A DNA stretch of 64,000 bases from JADJOY01 sp046331705 [NCBI: bacterium] (GTDB lineage: Bacteria; JADJOY01): the NCBI GenBank assembly GCA_046331705.1, contig JAXLQJ010000026.1, positions 36,884 to 100,883 on the forward strand, read 5' to 3'. Below the pieces are notes generated by a model. That model saw only the letters and a program-made list of their open reading frames with translations, had not been told where the DNA came from and made no database searches. Both the position numbers and the translations under genes were made by a program. Numbering within the stretch: the stretch's first letter is position 1; every line of letters begins with the position of its first letter. This document shows positions 35,180 through 44,164 of the stretch, piece after piece.

Positions 35180-35223
35180 CGGGTCCTCTTCGCGTTCGGG
35201 TGGAGGTGTGCGGTCGACGCCGC

Positions 35224-36633
35224 TCAGGCTGGCTTCGGCGCTGGCAAACGGAAGTGAATGGACTTGGGACGCGTGAACGCGACGATGCCGATGGCCGACA
35301 ACGTCGAGCCCTTGCCGCTGTCCTTGTAGCCCGTCCACGGCAGCTCGGGATCGAGGTAGTCGCAGCGATTCAAGAAGAGCGTGCCGGCCTGGACGCGCGC
35401 CGCGAGCTCGAGCGAACGATCGACGTCGCGCGACCAGATGCTCGCGGTGAGCCCGTAGGCGTTGTCGTTCATGCGGCGCACCGCCTCGTCGTCGTCGCGC
35501 ACCGCGCTGATGCCGATCACCGGCCCGAACGACTCCTCCGCCATGATCTCCATGCGATCGGTCGCGTCGGCGACCACCGTGGCCTCGAAGAAGCGGCCCT
35601 TGCCGCCGACGGTCGCGGGCTTGCCGCCCAGCAACAGCTTCCCGCCCTTCGCGACCGCTTCCTCGACCTGCTGGACGAGCGTCTTGGCGGCCGATGCCTG
35701 CGCCATGGCGCCCAGCGTCGTGCCGTCGGCCATGGGGTCGCCGGGAACGTAGGTGGCCTTGGTGTTCGCGACGAAGGCGTCCACGAAATCGCGATAGCGG
35801 CTCTCGTGGACGTAGATCCGTTCGATGGCGCAGCACGATTGGCCGGTGTTGTAGAACGAACCCTCGGCCAGGTTCGGCACCGCGAAGTCGAGATCCGCGT
35901 CGGCGCGGACGTACGCGGGATCCTTGCCGCCGAGCTCGAGCCCGCAATCGATGAAGCGCTGCCCAGCGACGGTCTTGTAGATCTCGCGACCGCCCGCGAC
36001 GCTCCCCGTGAAGCCGACGTAGCCGATCTCGGGCTGCCCGATGAGCGACGCCGTGACCGCGTGATCGGCGTCGAGGGCCCGCACCAGATCCTCGGGGGCG
36101 CCCGCCTCGCGGAAACCGCGCTCGAAGTGCATGCCGCAGAGCGGCGTGCGCCGCGAGTGCTTCACGATCACGGCGTTGCCCGCGAGCAACGCGGGCACGA
36201 TCACGTTCACCGCCGTGAGCAGCGGGTAGTTCCACGCGGGGATGTCGAGGACGACGCCCACGGGCTCGCGCACGATGCGGCGCAAGAAGCCGTCCTTGGG
36301 AGGCAGCTCTTGAGGCGCGAGCGCCGCCGCGGCGAGGGCCGCGCTCTTGCGCGCGCGATCGACCATCGTGCGCACCTCGCCGCGCGCCTCCTGGATGGGC
36401 TTGCCCATCTGCCCGGTGATGTCGCGGGCGATCTCCTCGAGGCGCGCCTGGATCGCCGTGGCGAAGCGCTCCACGAGCGCCACGCGCTCCTCGATCGTCA
36501 CCCGCTCCCAGTGGCGCTGTGCGGCGGCGGCCGCGCGCAACACGGTGCGCGCCTCCTCGGCGCTGGCGAGTGTCCGGGTGCAGTAGGTGTCGCCGGTGGC
36601 GGGGTTGTCGACGGCGTAGCTTCGGTCGCTCAC
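35224..36633 (-). CDS. Aldehyde dehydrogenase family protein
   Basis: A 469-residue NAD(P)-dependent aldehyde dehydrogenase. Landmarks: DIPAWNYPLL (about 129-138), GFTGSVAGGREI, ELGGKDPAYV with the general-base Glu (about 239), and GQSCCAIERIYV with the catalytic Cys (first or second of the pair, about 273-274). EESFGPVIGI marks the C-terminal part. It probably oxidises the aldehyde from the neighbouring Fe-ADH to the acid. GTG at 36633 is chosen because GAGG precedes it; the frame is open far upstream through a frameshifted neighbour, which is not part of this gene. Confidence 0.92.
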   Translation of the reverse strand: MSDRSYAVDNPATGDTYCTRTLASAEEARTVLRAAAAAQRHWERVTIEERVALVERFATAIQARLEEIARDITGQMGKPIQEARGEVRTMVDRARKSAALAAAALAPQELPPKDGFLRRIVREPVGVVLDIPAWNYPLLTAVNVIVPALLAGNAVIVKHSRRTPLCGMHFERGFREAGAPEDLVRALDADHAVTASLIGQPEIGYVGFTGSVAGGREIYKTVAGQRFIDCGLELGGKDPAYVRADADLDFAVPNLAEGSFYNTGQSCCAIERIYVHESRYRDFVDAFVANTKATYVPGDPMADGTTLGAMAQASAAKTLVQQVEEAVAKGGKLLLGGKPATVGGKGRFFEATVVADATDRMEIMAEESFGPVIGISAVRDDDEAVRRMNDNAYGLTASIWSRDVDRSLELAARVQAGTLFLNRCDYLDPELPWTGYKDSGKGSTLSAIGIVAFTRPKSIHFRLPAPKPA

Positions 36634-36692
36634 GCGCGGGCCTCGTGGGGACGGGTTCGCAGGATGTTCCGTCCGCAAATCACTGGCCCGAT

Positions 36693-37244
36693 TTAGCCCA
36701 GCGGTCCTTCCACGGTCCAGTCGGCGCTCCCGGACGGCGACCCGAACACCGCGCGGACGCGGCGCGAGCGTAGGAAGTAGGCACCCCAGATCACCGCCCA
36801 CGCCATCGCGGGTGCGCTCATGACGAGGCTCGCGGGCCAGAGTGCTGCGTCGATGACCGCGGCCAGGGATCCGAAGAAGAGCTCGAATCCCAGGATCCAG
36901 CGCAGCTTGCGGATCACCGCCCACTCGCGGCGCGCCGGCAACGAGCCGCGGATGGCGACGAGGGCCTCCGCGACCGCGAGCGCCACGGGGGGGGATCTCC
37001 GCGACCAGGAACGCGAGGTAGACGTGGTTCTCGCCGTGCCACGAGCTGGGCGCGAGCTCCCGCAGATTCGCGGCGACACCGACCGTGAGCGCGGTGAGCG
37101 CTCGCACGGCCGCTTCCCACAGATAGACGAAGAGCCACCCGCCGACCGGGCGACGGCGCAAGAACCAACCCAACGCGAAGGGAGCGAGGATGGAGACGGC
37201 GGTGAGCCACTCGGGGAGCAAGGAGGAAGCCTCGTCGGCGTCAC
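36693..37244 (-). pseudogene. DUF2569-like membrane protein gene, frameshifted in a G8 run
   Basis: The N-terminal half reads in the frame of the upstream gene (WLTAVSILAPFALGWFLRR, GGWLFVYLWEAAVRAL, HVYLAFLVAEIPP). The C-terminal half reads in the frame ending at 36693 (VALAVAEALVAIRG, LRWILGFELFFG, AWAVIWGAYFLRSRRVRAVF). The break is at the eight Gs at 36987-36994; seven would join the two halves into a coherent DUF2569-like protein with about five membrane helices. GGWL and the closing YFLRSRRVRAVF are typical of that family. Function unknown. Frameshift could be a sequencing error or a phase-variable tract. Confidence 0.65.
36987..36994. repeat. G8 homopolymer at a frameshift
   Basis: Eight consecutive Gs on the plus strand exactly where the reading frame of the DUF2569-like gene breaks. 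One fewer base restores the frame. Confidence 0.85.
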
Positions 37245-38109
37245 GGCGCCGATGCCGGCTCGCCCGATCGGGAGCGCGGCTTGGGCGCGACGGCGCGGCG
37301 GTTCCTTGTAGCCGAAACGAGGGCGCGCTCGAAAGCGGGTATTCGTAGACCCGCGCTCCCACGCGCAAGCGCTGGACGTACATGAGCTCGCAAGCGCCGT
37401 CGCCGGTGTCGTCGCGGGTCAGGCTCGAGGTCCAATCGCCGCCGCCGGCGCGCTCGGCGCGCACCAGGAAGCCCTCGGCCTCGAGCACGTCGCCCTCGCG
37501 CAACGCGGCGATCGCGCGGCGCACGTTGTCGGAGGCGGGGATCCAGTGGTTGTTGGCGGCGTGCGTGGCGAGATAGCCGGCGTCCACGGGCAATCGGCCC
37601 CCGTACACGTAATGCAGCCAACGACCCGATTGCTGGAAGTGGACGTGGTCGAGCACCTCGGGAGTCGCCGCCTTCCCCCACGCCAGGCCCACGTCCCACG
37701 GCACCAGGGCACCCTGCCAGCCGAAGCGATAGCGCGACGTCCCCAGCACCCGCGCCGCGATGCGGTACCGCGCGAGCGGATGGATCGTGATGCGCTCGTC
37801 CTCGTGCTTCCATTCGATCGGCGCGACGCCATCCGCCGGCTCCTGCAGCGGCTCGCTCTGGGTGTCGATGGGTCGCCGGTCGATGCGGCGCGGAACCGGT
37901 CGCGTCGCCCACCAACGCAGCGCGATCACGGAGGCGATCACCACCAGCACGGTGCCCCGCACCAGCCAGACGGAGGCGTCCGCGCTCCGTCGGCGCGGCG
38001 CGCTCGCGCCGGCGGCGAGACGATGACGAGCGTAGAGCGCCTGACGCGTCGCCCGATCGCGCTCGTCGAGCTCGAGCGACGGCGCTTCGCCCGGCTCGCG
38101 CTCGCTCAC
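37245..38109 (-). CDS. Membrane-anchored protein of unknown function
   Basis: From GTG 38109: a basic cytosolic leader, one transmembrane helix (about residues 47-65, WLVRGTVLVVIASVIAL), then a soluble domain with WKHEDERITIHPLARYRIAARVLGTSRYRFGWQGALVPWDVGLAWG, NHWIPAS and VYVQRLR-type strands, a layout seen in exported proteins encoded beside DUF2569 genes. There is no in-frame stop before the DUF2569-like segment, so the end at 37245 is inferred; a stop (TGA 37241-37243) in another frame overlaps a GTG, suggesting the true end lies there and that a second frame error may exist, or else the two are a fusion. Confidence 0.45.
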
Positions 38110-38116
38110 GACGCGA

Positions 38117-38344
38117 TCACTTGCCCGAGGAGCCCGGGCTCAACACTTGGCGCACCGCGGGCAGCAACGAGCCTGGACCTGCGCCCGACGAGAACACGTA
38201 CACGTAGAGCGCCGCCGCGAGGACCAGAAACAGCACCAAGCGCAGGATCTTGTACGCGGTCTTGAAGGCGAGCCTGAGCAGGAACGTCAGGGTGAACGCG
38301 GTCACCAGCGAAAGCGCGATCGCCAGGATGTCCTTGCCTTCCAT
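38117..38344 (-). CDS. Small two-helix membrane protein
   Basis: A 75-residue protein with two hydrophobic helices (about residues 5-25 and 33-52) joined by a short basic loop, and a Ser/Gly-rich tail. No family recognised. ATG at 38344, six bases after the stop of the threonine-aldolase-like gene and seven bases before the next gene, so likely co-transcribed with both. Confidence 0.6.
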   Translation of the reverse strand: MEGKDILAIALSLVTAFTLTFLLRLAFKTAYKILRLVLFLVLAAALYVYVFSSGAGPGSLLPAVRQVLSPGSSGK

Positions 38345-38350
38345 GCCGGC

Positions 38351-39406
38351 TCACCCCGCCCGCGCGCAGCGCACGTCCGCCAGAAAGGCATCGACGTCGA
38401 CGGCCCGGGTGTCGAAGCTCGTCATCAACCGCACCAGATGCCACGACGGCTCGCCGAAACCGTAGAACTCGTGGCCGCGCTCCCGCAGCCGCGCGATCAC
38501 CGGCTCGGGTAGCGGGCCGAACACCCCGTTGCTCTCGACCGGGAACATGGGGGCGTGGCCGAGCGCGACGAGCCCGTCGGCGAGGCGGCGCGCCATCGCG
38601 TTGGCGTGGGCCGCGTGACGCAACCACGCGCCGTCGGCGAGCACGGCCTCGAACGGCGCGCTCACGAAGCGGTGCTTGCTCAGGAGATGACCGCTCGCCT
38701 TGCGATGGTACGGAAAGTCGCGGACCGCGTCGCGAAACGCGTGGCCCTCGCCCTGCGGGAAGAAGAGCACGGCCTCGCCGAACGCGAGCCCGTTCTTGGT
38801 GCCGCCGAAGCTCAGCGCGTCCACGCCAGCGGCGACCGTGAGCTCCCGCGGATCGACGCCGAGATGGGCGACCGCGTTCGCGAACCGCGCGCCGTCCACG
38901 TGCACGCGATAGCCCAGCTCGCGGGCCGCCGCGCAGAGCGCCGCCGTCTCCTCGGGCGTGTAGACCAGCCCGAGCTCGGTGGGATTCGAGAGCGTCAACA
39001 CGCCCGGCTGCGGCTCGTGGACGTCGCCCCTGCCGGTGTCGGCGGCGCGGCGCACGTCCGCGGGCGTGAGCTTGGGGCCGGTGGCGGGGATCGCGTGGGT
39101 GCGGCAGCCGGTGATGCGCTCGGGGGCCGTCGACTCGTCGCGGCACCAGTGGGCGTGCTCGTGACAGAGCACGCGCTGGTACGAGCGCGTGAGGCTGGCG
39201 ATCGCGAGCGTGTTCGCCGCCGTACCCGTGGCCACGAAGAAGACCGCGCACGAGCCGCCGAAGAGCGCGCGAAAAGCCGCGGCGGTCGCGGCCGTGTCGG
39301 CGTCGTCGCCATAGCCGATCGCGTGGTCCGCGCGTCCCACCCGAACCATCGCGTCGAGCGCCTCGGGCACCAATCCCGCGTTGTTGTCGGAACGAAAGGT
39401 CGGCAC
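38351..39406 (-). CDS. Threonine aldolase-like PLP enzyme
   Basis: A 351-residue fold-type I PLP enzyme of the beta-eliminating lyase / low-specificity threonine aldolase group. FRSDNNAGLVPEAL at the start, GTAANTLAIASL (cofactor phosphate site), HEHAHW, HVDGARFANAVAHLG (Asp that pairs with the pyridine nitrogen, about residue 169) and DALSFGGTKNG with the Schiff-base Lys (about 200) are all visible. It would split threonine or allo-threonine to glycine and acetaldehyde, or act on another beta-hydroxy amino acid. GTG start only 21 bases from the divergent gene at 39428. Confidence 0.85.
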   Translation of the reverse strand: MPTFRSDNNAGLVPEALDAMVRVGRADHAIGYGDDADTAATAAAFRALFGGSCAVFFVATGTAANTLAIASLTRSYQRVLCHEHAHWCRDESTAPERITGCRTHAIPATGPKLTPADVRRAADTGRGDVHEPQPGVLTLSNPTELGLVYTPEETAALCAAARELGYRVHVDGARFANAVAHLGVDPRELTVAAGVDALSFGGTKNGLAFGEAVLFFPQGEGHAFRDAVRDFPYHRKASGHLLSKHRFVSAPFEAVLADGAWLRHAAHANAMARRLADGLVALGHAPMFPVESNGVFGPLPEPVIARLRERGHEFYGFGEPSWHLVRLMTSFDTRAVDVDAFLADVRCARAG

Positions 39407-39427
39407 GGCGACTAGAATACCGATCGC

Positions 39428-41719
39428 ATGCCTGGACGTTTAGCGGCACCCCCGAAGGCGCGACCGCGCAACCGCCGGGGCTGGCTAGCCCTCGCGGCCG
39501 TCGCGATGCTGGTGGCGTGCTCGGGCTCGACCACGTCGAGACGAAATACGGCGATCGAGATCGACGCCGCCACGGGCCGCATTTCCCTCACGCTCGCGAG
39601 CCCCATGGGCGGCGCGCCGGTGGAAGTCGAAGGGCTCGTTCCGCGCCTGCGCGCGAACGGGCGCTGGGTGTCGCCCGGCGACTACCCGTCGCATTCGACG
39701 CGCAGCGCGAGCGCGGCGGCGGACGCCTCGTCGGCCGCGATCACGCTGCGCCTCGAGGGCGCGAGCTCACTGCCCGATCTCGAGGTCTCGCTTCGCGTCG
39801 ACGACGAAGCGGATGCGGTGCTCGCTCGTCTGACCGCTCGCAACGCGACTTCCCGCGTCGCGTCGATCGAGGGCTTCGAGCTCGGAGTTCGGCCCGGCGA
39901 GGGCGGCTGGGCACGGCTCGGCGACGACGCCACGGCCTCCACCCAGTGGATCCAGGGACAGAACTCGTGGAGCTTCGTCGGCACCGTGCGCGTGACGCCC
40001 GGGCCCACCGGCGCGGATGCGGCGGGCCGCATCGTTCCCGACGAGGAGCTCTTCCAGATCGGCAACAACACGCTCACGGATGGCCAGGCGATCGAGCTCT
40101 TGTTGCGCGGACGCGACGCCATCCCGCTCTCCTGGTGGAACACGGTCCTCCAAGCGCCGACCGGGGAAGGCGCGCTGCTCGCCGGCGCAGTCACGGCCGA
40201 GCGCTTCAAGACCGCGGTGCTCGCCGGCCACGACCCGACGATCGCGGCGACGCTCCCCGCGACGGCGCGGCACGCGTTCACCGCGTTGCGCATCGTGTCG
40301 GGCGTCACCGGTGACCACGTCCCGCTCGACGTCGGCGCGGAGATCTCGTCCGAGGAGCTCGTGCTCGCGGCGCGCGAGACCGGCCTCGAGGCGCTGGCCA
40401 CACATGCAGCGTTGGCCGGCGCGCGCGCGACCGTGCTGCCGCGCTCGACCACGGCGCCCGTCCCCCGCCTCGGCTGGTCGTCCTGGTCGGATTTCTTCAC
40501 GTCCATCAGCGAGGAGTCGTTCGTCGCGCAAGCGCGCTTCGTCGCGGAGCGTTTGGCGCCGCTCGGCTACCAGGTGGTCCAGCTCGACGATGGCTACCAG
40601 GAAGGCTGGGGCGATTGGCGGATGAACGCGAAGTTCCCGTCGGGTCATTCGGGGGTGGCGGCACGGATTCGCGAGCTCGGGCTGGTGCCGGGGATCTGGA
40701 TCGCGCCGTTCCTGGTCGACGACGACTTGCCGCTCGTGAGCGAGCACCCCGACTGGTTCGTGACCCACGCGGACGGCGCACCGGTGATCTACAGCTCGCC
40801 GTTCTTCGGCTATTCGCGGCGCGTGATCGACGTGACGAACCCGGGGGCTGCCGATTTCGTGCGCTCCAACCTGGCGCGCATCCGCGACGCGGGGTTCGGC
40901 CTGGTGAAGGCGGATTTCCTGTTCGGCGCCTCGTTCGAGGGGCGCCACTTCGACGAGCGCGTCACGGGGCTCGAGGCGTATCGGCGCGGTCTCGCGCTGC
41001 TTCGCGACACGCTCGGACCGGACGTCACGATCATCGGGATCGCGGGGCCGTGGCTCGCGACCGCAGGAGCCGTCGACTACTACCGGCAGAGCAACGACGT
41101 GGAGCTGTCGGGGCTCGGCCCCCAGTGGCCGTTCTTCGAATCGGCGGCGCTCGGCACGGCGGCCCGAGCCCACGTACACGACGTGTTCTTCCGCGCCGAC
41201 CCCGACCACGTCATCGTCGAGCCGCCGCTTTCGCTCGACGAAGCGCGCGCCGTCGCCACGTACGTGGCGCTCTCGGGGGGACTCTGGTTCGCGGGAGACG
41301 ATCTGGCGAGACTCCCCGCCGAGCGGCTCGCGCTGCTCACGCGGGCCGAGATCCTGGACATCGTCGCCGAGGGGAGAGCAGCGACCCCGCTGGATTTGCT
41401 GGACTCGGCGGCGACGAGAGCGTACGTCGCCCCCCTCGCGCCCTATCTCGCGCGGTTGCTGGGCGTCGCGAGCTTGAGCGAGATCGCGACGCCGTCGATC
41501 TGGCGGCTCGAGCGCCGCGACGGCTCGACGGTGCTGGCGATCTTCAACTGGAGCGACGACCGCGCCTCACGCACGCTCAGCCGCACCCAACTCGGCCTGG
41601 ACGACCGATCGTACGCCGCGCGCGACCTCTGGCTCGGCGCCGAAGCGACGCTGACCGACGCACTCGTTCTCGACCAGCCGCGACACAGCGTCACGCTGCT
41701 GGCGCTCGAGCCGAGCTGA
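39428..41719 (+). CDS. Lipoprotein alpha-galactosidase-like glycosidase (GH36 type)
   Basis: A 763-residue lipoprotein: the signal peptide ends in the lipobox LVAC (Cys about residue 31). Residues about 40-330 are an N-terminal beta-sandwich; the catalytic barrel follows with GWSSWSDFF, LGYQVVQLDDGYQ, PGIWIAPFLV, GLVKADFLFGA (putative nucleophile Asp in KADFL) and a downstream acid/base region DVELSGLGPQW; a C-terminal beta domain ends the protein. This is the plan of GH36-type alpha-galactosidases, consistent with outer-membrane-tethered sugar release, but specificity is open. A TAGAAT -10-like box is 15 bases before the ATG, so the transcript may be leaderless. Confidence 0.8.
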   Translation: MPGRLAAPPKARPRNRRGWLALAAVAMLVACSGSTTSRRNTAIEIDAATGRISLTLASPMGGAPVEVEGLVPRLRANGRWVSPGDYPSHSTRSASAAADASSAAITLRLEGASSLPDLEVSLRVDDEADAVLARLTARNATSRVASIEGFELGVRPGEGGWARLGDDATASTQWIQGQNSWSFVGTVRVTPGPTGADAAGRIVPDEELFQIGNNTLTDGQAIELLLRGRDAIPLSWWNTVLQAPTGEGALLAGAVTAERFKTAVLAGHDPTIAATLPATARHAFTALRIVSGVTGDHVPLDVGAEISSEELVLAARETGLEALATHAALAGARATVLPRSTTAPVPRLGWSSWSDFFTSISEESFVAQARFVAERLAPLGYQVVQLDDGYQEGWGDWRMNAKFPSGHSGVAARIRELGLVPGIWIAPFLVDDDLPLVSEHPDWFVTHADGAPVIYSSPFFGYSRRVIDVTNPGAADFVRSNLARIRDAGFGLVKADFLFGASFEGRHFDERVTGLEAYRRGLALLRDTLGPDVTIIGIAGPWLATAGAVDYYRQSNDVELSGLGPQWPFFESAALGTAARAHVHDVFFRADPDHVIVEPPLSLDEARAVATYVALSGGLWFAGDDLARLPAERLALLTRAEILDIVAEGRAATPLDLLDSAATRAYVAPLAPYLARLLGVASLSEIATPSIWRLERRDGSTVLAIFNWSDDRASRTLSRTQLGLDDRSYAARDLWLGAEATLTDALVLDQPRHSVTLLALEPS

Positions 41720-41886
41720 TCCGCAACGGCCCTCTTCGGGGTGAGCACGCGCTCACCGCGACGCGAATCGAGCCGTTGCGCATCGCGCCATCCATCCGGC
41801 ACAATCGACGGATAAGGCACCATCGAGCACGTAAACCAAGTCCCCGCATCTCCACGACGGAGCGGCGGGGAGAGGAAAGGGGTCCC

Positions 41887-43320
41887 ATGCGAACGAAGGG
41901 TTGGATGTTGGCGCTCGCTGCTGCGGGCGTCGTTGCTGCAGGCGCAGCGTCCGCCGCGGACTACGTCCCCGGCCAGTTGATCGTGAAGTTCAAGGGTCGC
42001 GCATCCACCGCCACGGTGTCGGCGCAGGGCACGCTCGGAAAGCACACCGGCGCCTATCACCTCCTCAAGCTGCGCAGCGGCCTCTCGGTCGAGGACGCCG
42101 CCGCGGCGCTCGCATCCAACCCGGCGATCGAGCTCGCCGAGCCCAACTACATCTACTACGCGGACGCGACGCCCAACGATCCGCAGTACGGCTCGCAGTA
42201 CGGCTGGACGAAGATCTCGGCGCCCCAAGCGTGGGACGTGACCACCGGCTCCAGCTCGATCGTGATCAACGTGATCGACACCGGCGCCTACCTCACCCAC
42301 CCCGACCTCGCCGCGAACATCTGGACCAACGCGGGTGAGATCGCGGGCAACGGCATCGACGACGACGGCAACGGCTACGTCGACGACGTCCACGGCTGGA
42401 ACGCGATCACCAGCACCGGCAACCCGAACGACGACAACGGCCACGGCACCCACACCGCCGGCACCATCGCGGCGGTGACGAACAACGGTGTCGGCGTCGC
42501 CGGCGCCAACTGGGGCGGCAAGGTCCTGCCCTGCAAGTTCCTGGCGTCCAACGGCTCGGGCTCGAGCCTCGATGCGATCGAGTGCGTCAACTACATCATC
42601 GCCACCAAGAACAACGCCGCCAGCGGCGCCAACATCCGCGTCTCGAGCAACTCGTGGGGCGGCGGTGGCGCGTCGACGGCGCTCAAGAACGCCATCCAGG
42701 CGGCCGGTGACGCAGGCATCCTGTGGGTGAACGCCGCCGGCAACAGCGGCGCCGACAACGATTGCACGGCCTCGTACCCGTCGAACTACACCACCACCAA
42801 CATGCTCGCGGTGGCGGCCACCGACTCCTCGGACGCGATGGCGAGCTTCTCCCAGTTCGGCAAGTCCACCGTCGACATCGGCGCGCCGGGCGTGGGCATT
42901 CTGAGCACCTGTGCGATCGGCGTCTCGGGCACGAACACGATCTCCTGCCCGAGCGGCTACGTGTCGATCAGCGGCACGTCGATGGCCACGCCGCACGTCT
43001 CGGGCGTCGCCGGCCTGGTCCTCGCGGCCAACCCCGGTCTGTCGATGGTCCAGCTCCGCGAGCAGATCCTGCGCAACGGCGACCCGATCGCGTCGATGAA
43101 CGGCACCACGTCGACCGGCATGCGGCTCAACGCGTACAAGGCCGTGACCAACGCGGTGACGGTGGCGCCGGATCGTGACGGCGACGGCGTTCCCGATCTC
43201 CGGGACAACTGCCCGTACGTCTCGAACTCGACCCAAGCCGACGCGAACGCGGACGGCGTGGGTGACGCGTGCGCCTGCAGCGGTGGTGGCTGCGGTGGCA
43301 ATCTGACCGACGCGGAGTGA
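41887..43320 (+). CDS. Secreted S8 (subtilisin) peptidase with thrombospondin type 3 repeat
   Basis: A 477-residue protease. Signal peptide (residues 1-23, AGAASAAD), I9-like propeptide start (YVPGQLIVKFKG), catalytic Asp in NVIDTGAY (about 122), His in GHGTHTAGT (about 188) and Ser in SGTSMATPHVSG (about 366). NNPN-type calcium loops occur around GNGIDDDGNGYVDD. The C-terminal segment DRDGDGVPDLRDNCPY is one thrombospondin type 3 calcium repeat, then a Cys/Gly-rich tail. It is exported and probably processed to a mature calcium-stabilised endopeptidase. Confidence 0.93.
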   Translation: MRTKGWMLALAAAGVVAAGAASAADYVPGQLIVKFKGRASTATVSAQGTLGKHTGAYHLLKLRSGLSVEDAAAALASNPAIELAEPNYIYYADATPNDPQYGSQYGWTKISAPQAWDVTTGSSSIVINVIDTGAYLTHPDLAANIWTNAGEIAGNGIDDDGNGYVDDVHGWNAITSTGNPNDDNGHGTHTAGTIAAVTNNGVGVAGANWGGKVLPCKFLASNGSGSSLDAIECVNYIIATKNNAASGANIRVSSNSWGGGGASTALKNAIQAAGDAGILWVNAAGNSGADNDCTASYPSNYTTTNMLAVAATDSSDAMASFSQFGKSTVDIGAPGVGILSTCAIGVSGTNTISCPSGYVSISGTSMATPHVSGVAGLVLAANPGLSMVQLREQILRNGDPIASMNGTTSTGMRLNAYKAVTNAVTVAPDRDGDGVPDLRDNCPYVSNSTQADANADGVGDACACSGGGCGGNLTDAE

Positions 43321-43360
43321 TCCGAGCTTCGCGCGTTCGTTCACGACCGCGCGAAACGAG

Positions 43361-43392
43361 AGAGGGCCGGTGGGGGTTCCCACCGGCCCTCT
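43361..43392. terminator. Bidirectional terminator
   Basis: A perfect 14-bp inverted repeat (AGAGGGCCGGTGGG at 43361-43374, complement at 43379-43392) with loop GGTT, followed by TTCGTTT on the plus strand. It lies between the convergent subtilase and EF-hand genes. Confidence 0.9.
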
Positions 43393-43412
43393 TCGTTTGG
43401 TGCGCGCACGCT

Positions 43413-43934
43413 TCAGGGTTTGGCCGAGCTGGGTGGCTTGTCCTTCCCGAAGTGCGCGAGGAACTCCTCGAACGAGAGCGTCCCGCCCTTGCGACCGAGC
43501 GCATCCAGGATGCGCTCGACCTCGGCGCGCCGCGCCGCCGGGACCTCGCCGACGCTCAGCCGATCGTCGCGGTTCTCGTCCCACTGCACGAAGAGCGCCT
43601 CGGGCTGTTCGTCGCCGCGGTCGGCCCCGGGGCCGTTGGCCGCGATCTCGTTCACGGCGCTCTCGAACTCGCCACGACTGAGCCGGCCGTCACCGTTGGC
43701 ATCGCCGACGGCGAGCAGCGCGTCGTAGCCCACGGACGGATCCTTCGCGGCCTCGGCCTTGGTGACCCACCCATCGTGATTGGCGTCGAGGGCGTCGAAC
43801 TGCGCCGCCGCGCGGGCACCGCTGTCGGTTTCCCCGTCGTCGCCAGCGGCGATCGCGAGGCCCGGAAGCGAGACCGCCAGCGCCAGACCTCCCGCGAACG
43901 ACCTCCACCCACGTGATTTCCATTCGATCGGCAT
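43413..43934 (-). CDS. Exported EF-hand calcium-binding protein
   Basis: A 173-residue protein with a signal peptide (residues about 1-29, ALAVSLPGLAIAAG). At least three EF-hand loops follow: DANHDGWVTKAE, DANGDGRLSRGE and DENRDDRLSVGE, each with Asp/Asn at positions 1, 3, 5 and Glu at 12; a fourth, degenerate one is GGTLSFEEF. It likely binds calcium in the periplasm. ATG with a GAGGAG site. Its neighbour is a calcium-dependent subtilase, but the genes converge. Confidence 0.85.
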   Translation of the reverse strand: MPIEWKSRGWRSFAGGLALAVSLPGLAIAAGDDGETDSGARAAAQFDALDANHDGWVTKAEAAKDPSVGYDALLAVGDANGDGRLSRGEFESAVNEIAANGPGADRGDEQPEALFVQWDENRDDRLSVGEVPAARRAEVERILDALGRKGGTLSFEEFLAHFGKDKPPSSAKP

Positions 43935-44164
43935 GAAAGCTCTCCTCGATTCGACGTCGACCGCGAGCCAGCGGCGACGGAAACGAGTCGAACCATAGCC
44001 GAGCGCGCACCCGAGCGTGACCCTCCGTGAAGGTGTGTTTGACGGCCCGGGAGAGCGAGGCTTAGGCTGCTTTTCCCCGCCTCCTCGAAAGCCGAACGAG
44101 CTCGAGTCGAGACCGACACGCCGGCCGCCGGCGCGCTCCGACCTTCGATCCCGCGCCTCAGCCG

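Noticed and set aside
31675-36633. Putrescine (Puu) degradation operon
   Set aside because: No PuuB oxidase is present; an Fe-alcohol dehydrogenase takes its place, so an amino-alcohol route fits better, although PuuA/PuuC/PuuD relatives are present.
35224-38109. A single 961-residue fusion of a membrane protein with the aldehyde dehydrogenase
   Set aside because: The frame is open only because of the frameshift at the G8 run; the dehydrogenase has its own GTG with a GAGG site, and the intervening translation is low-complexity.
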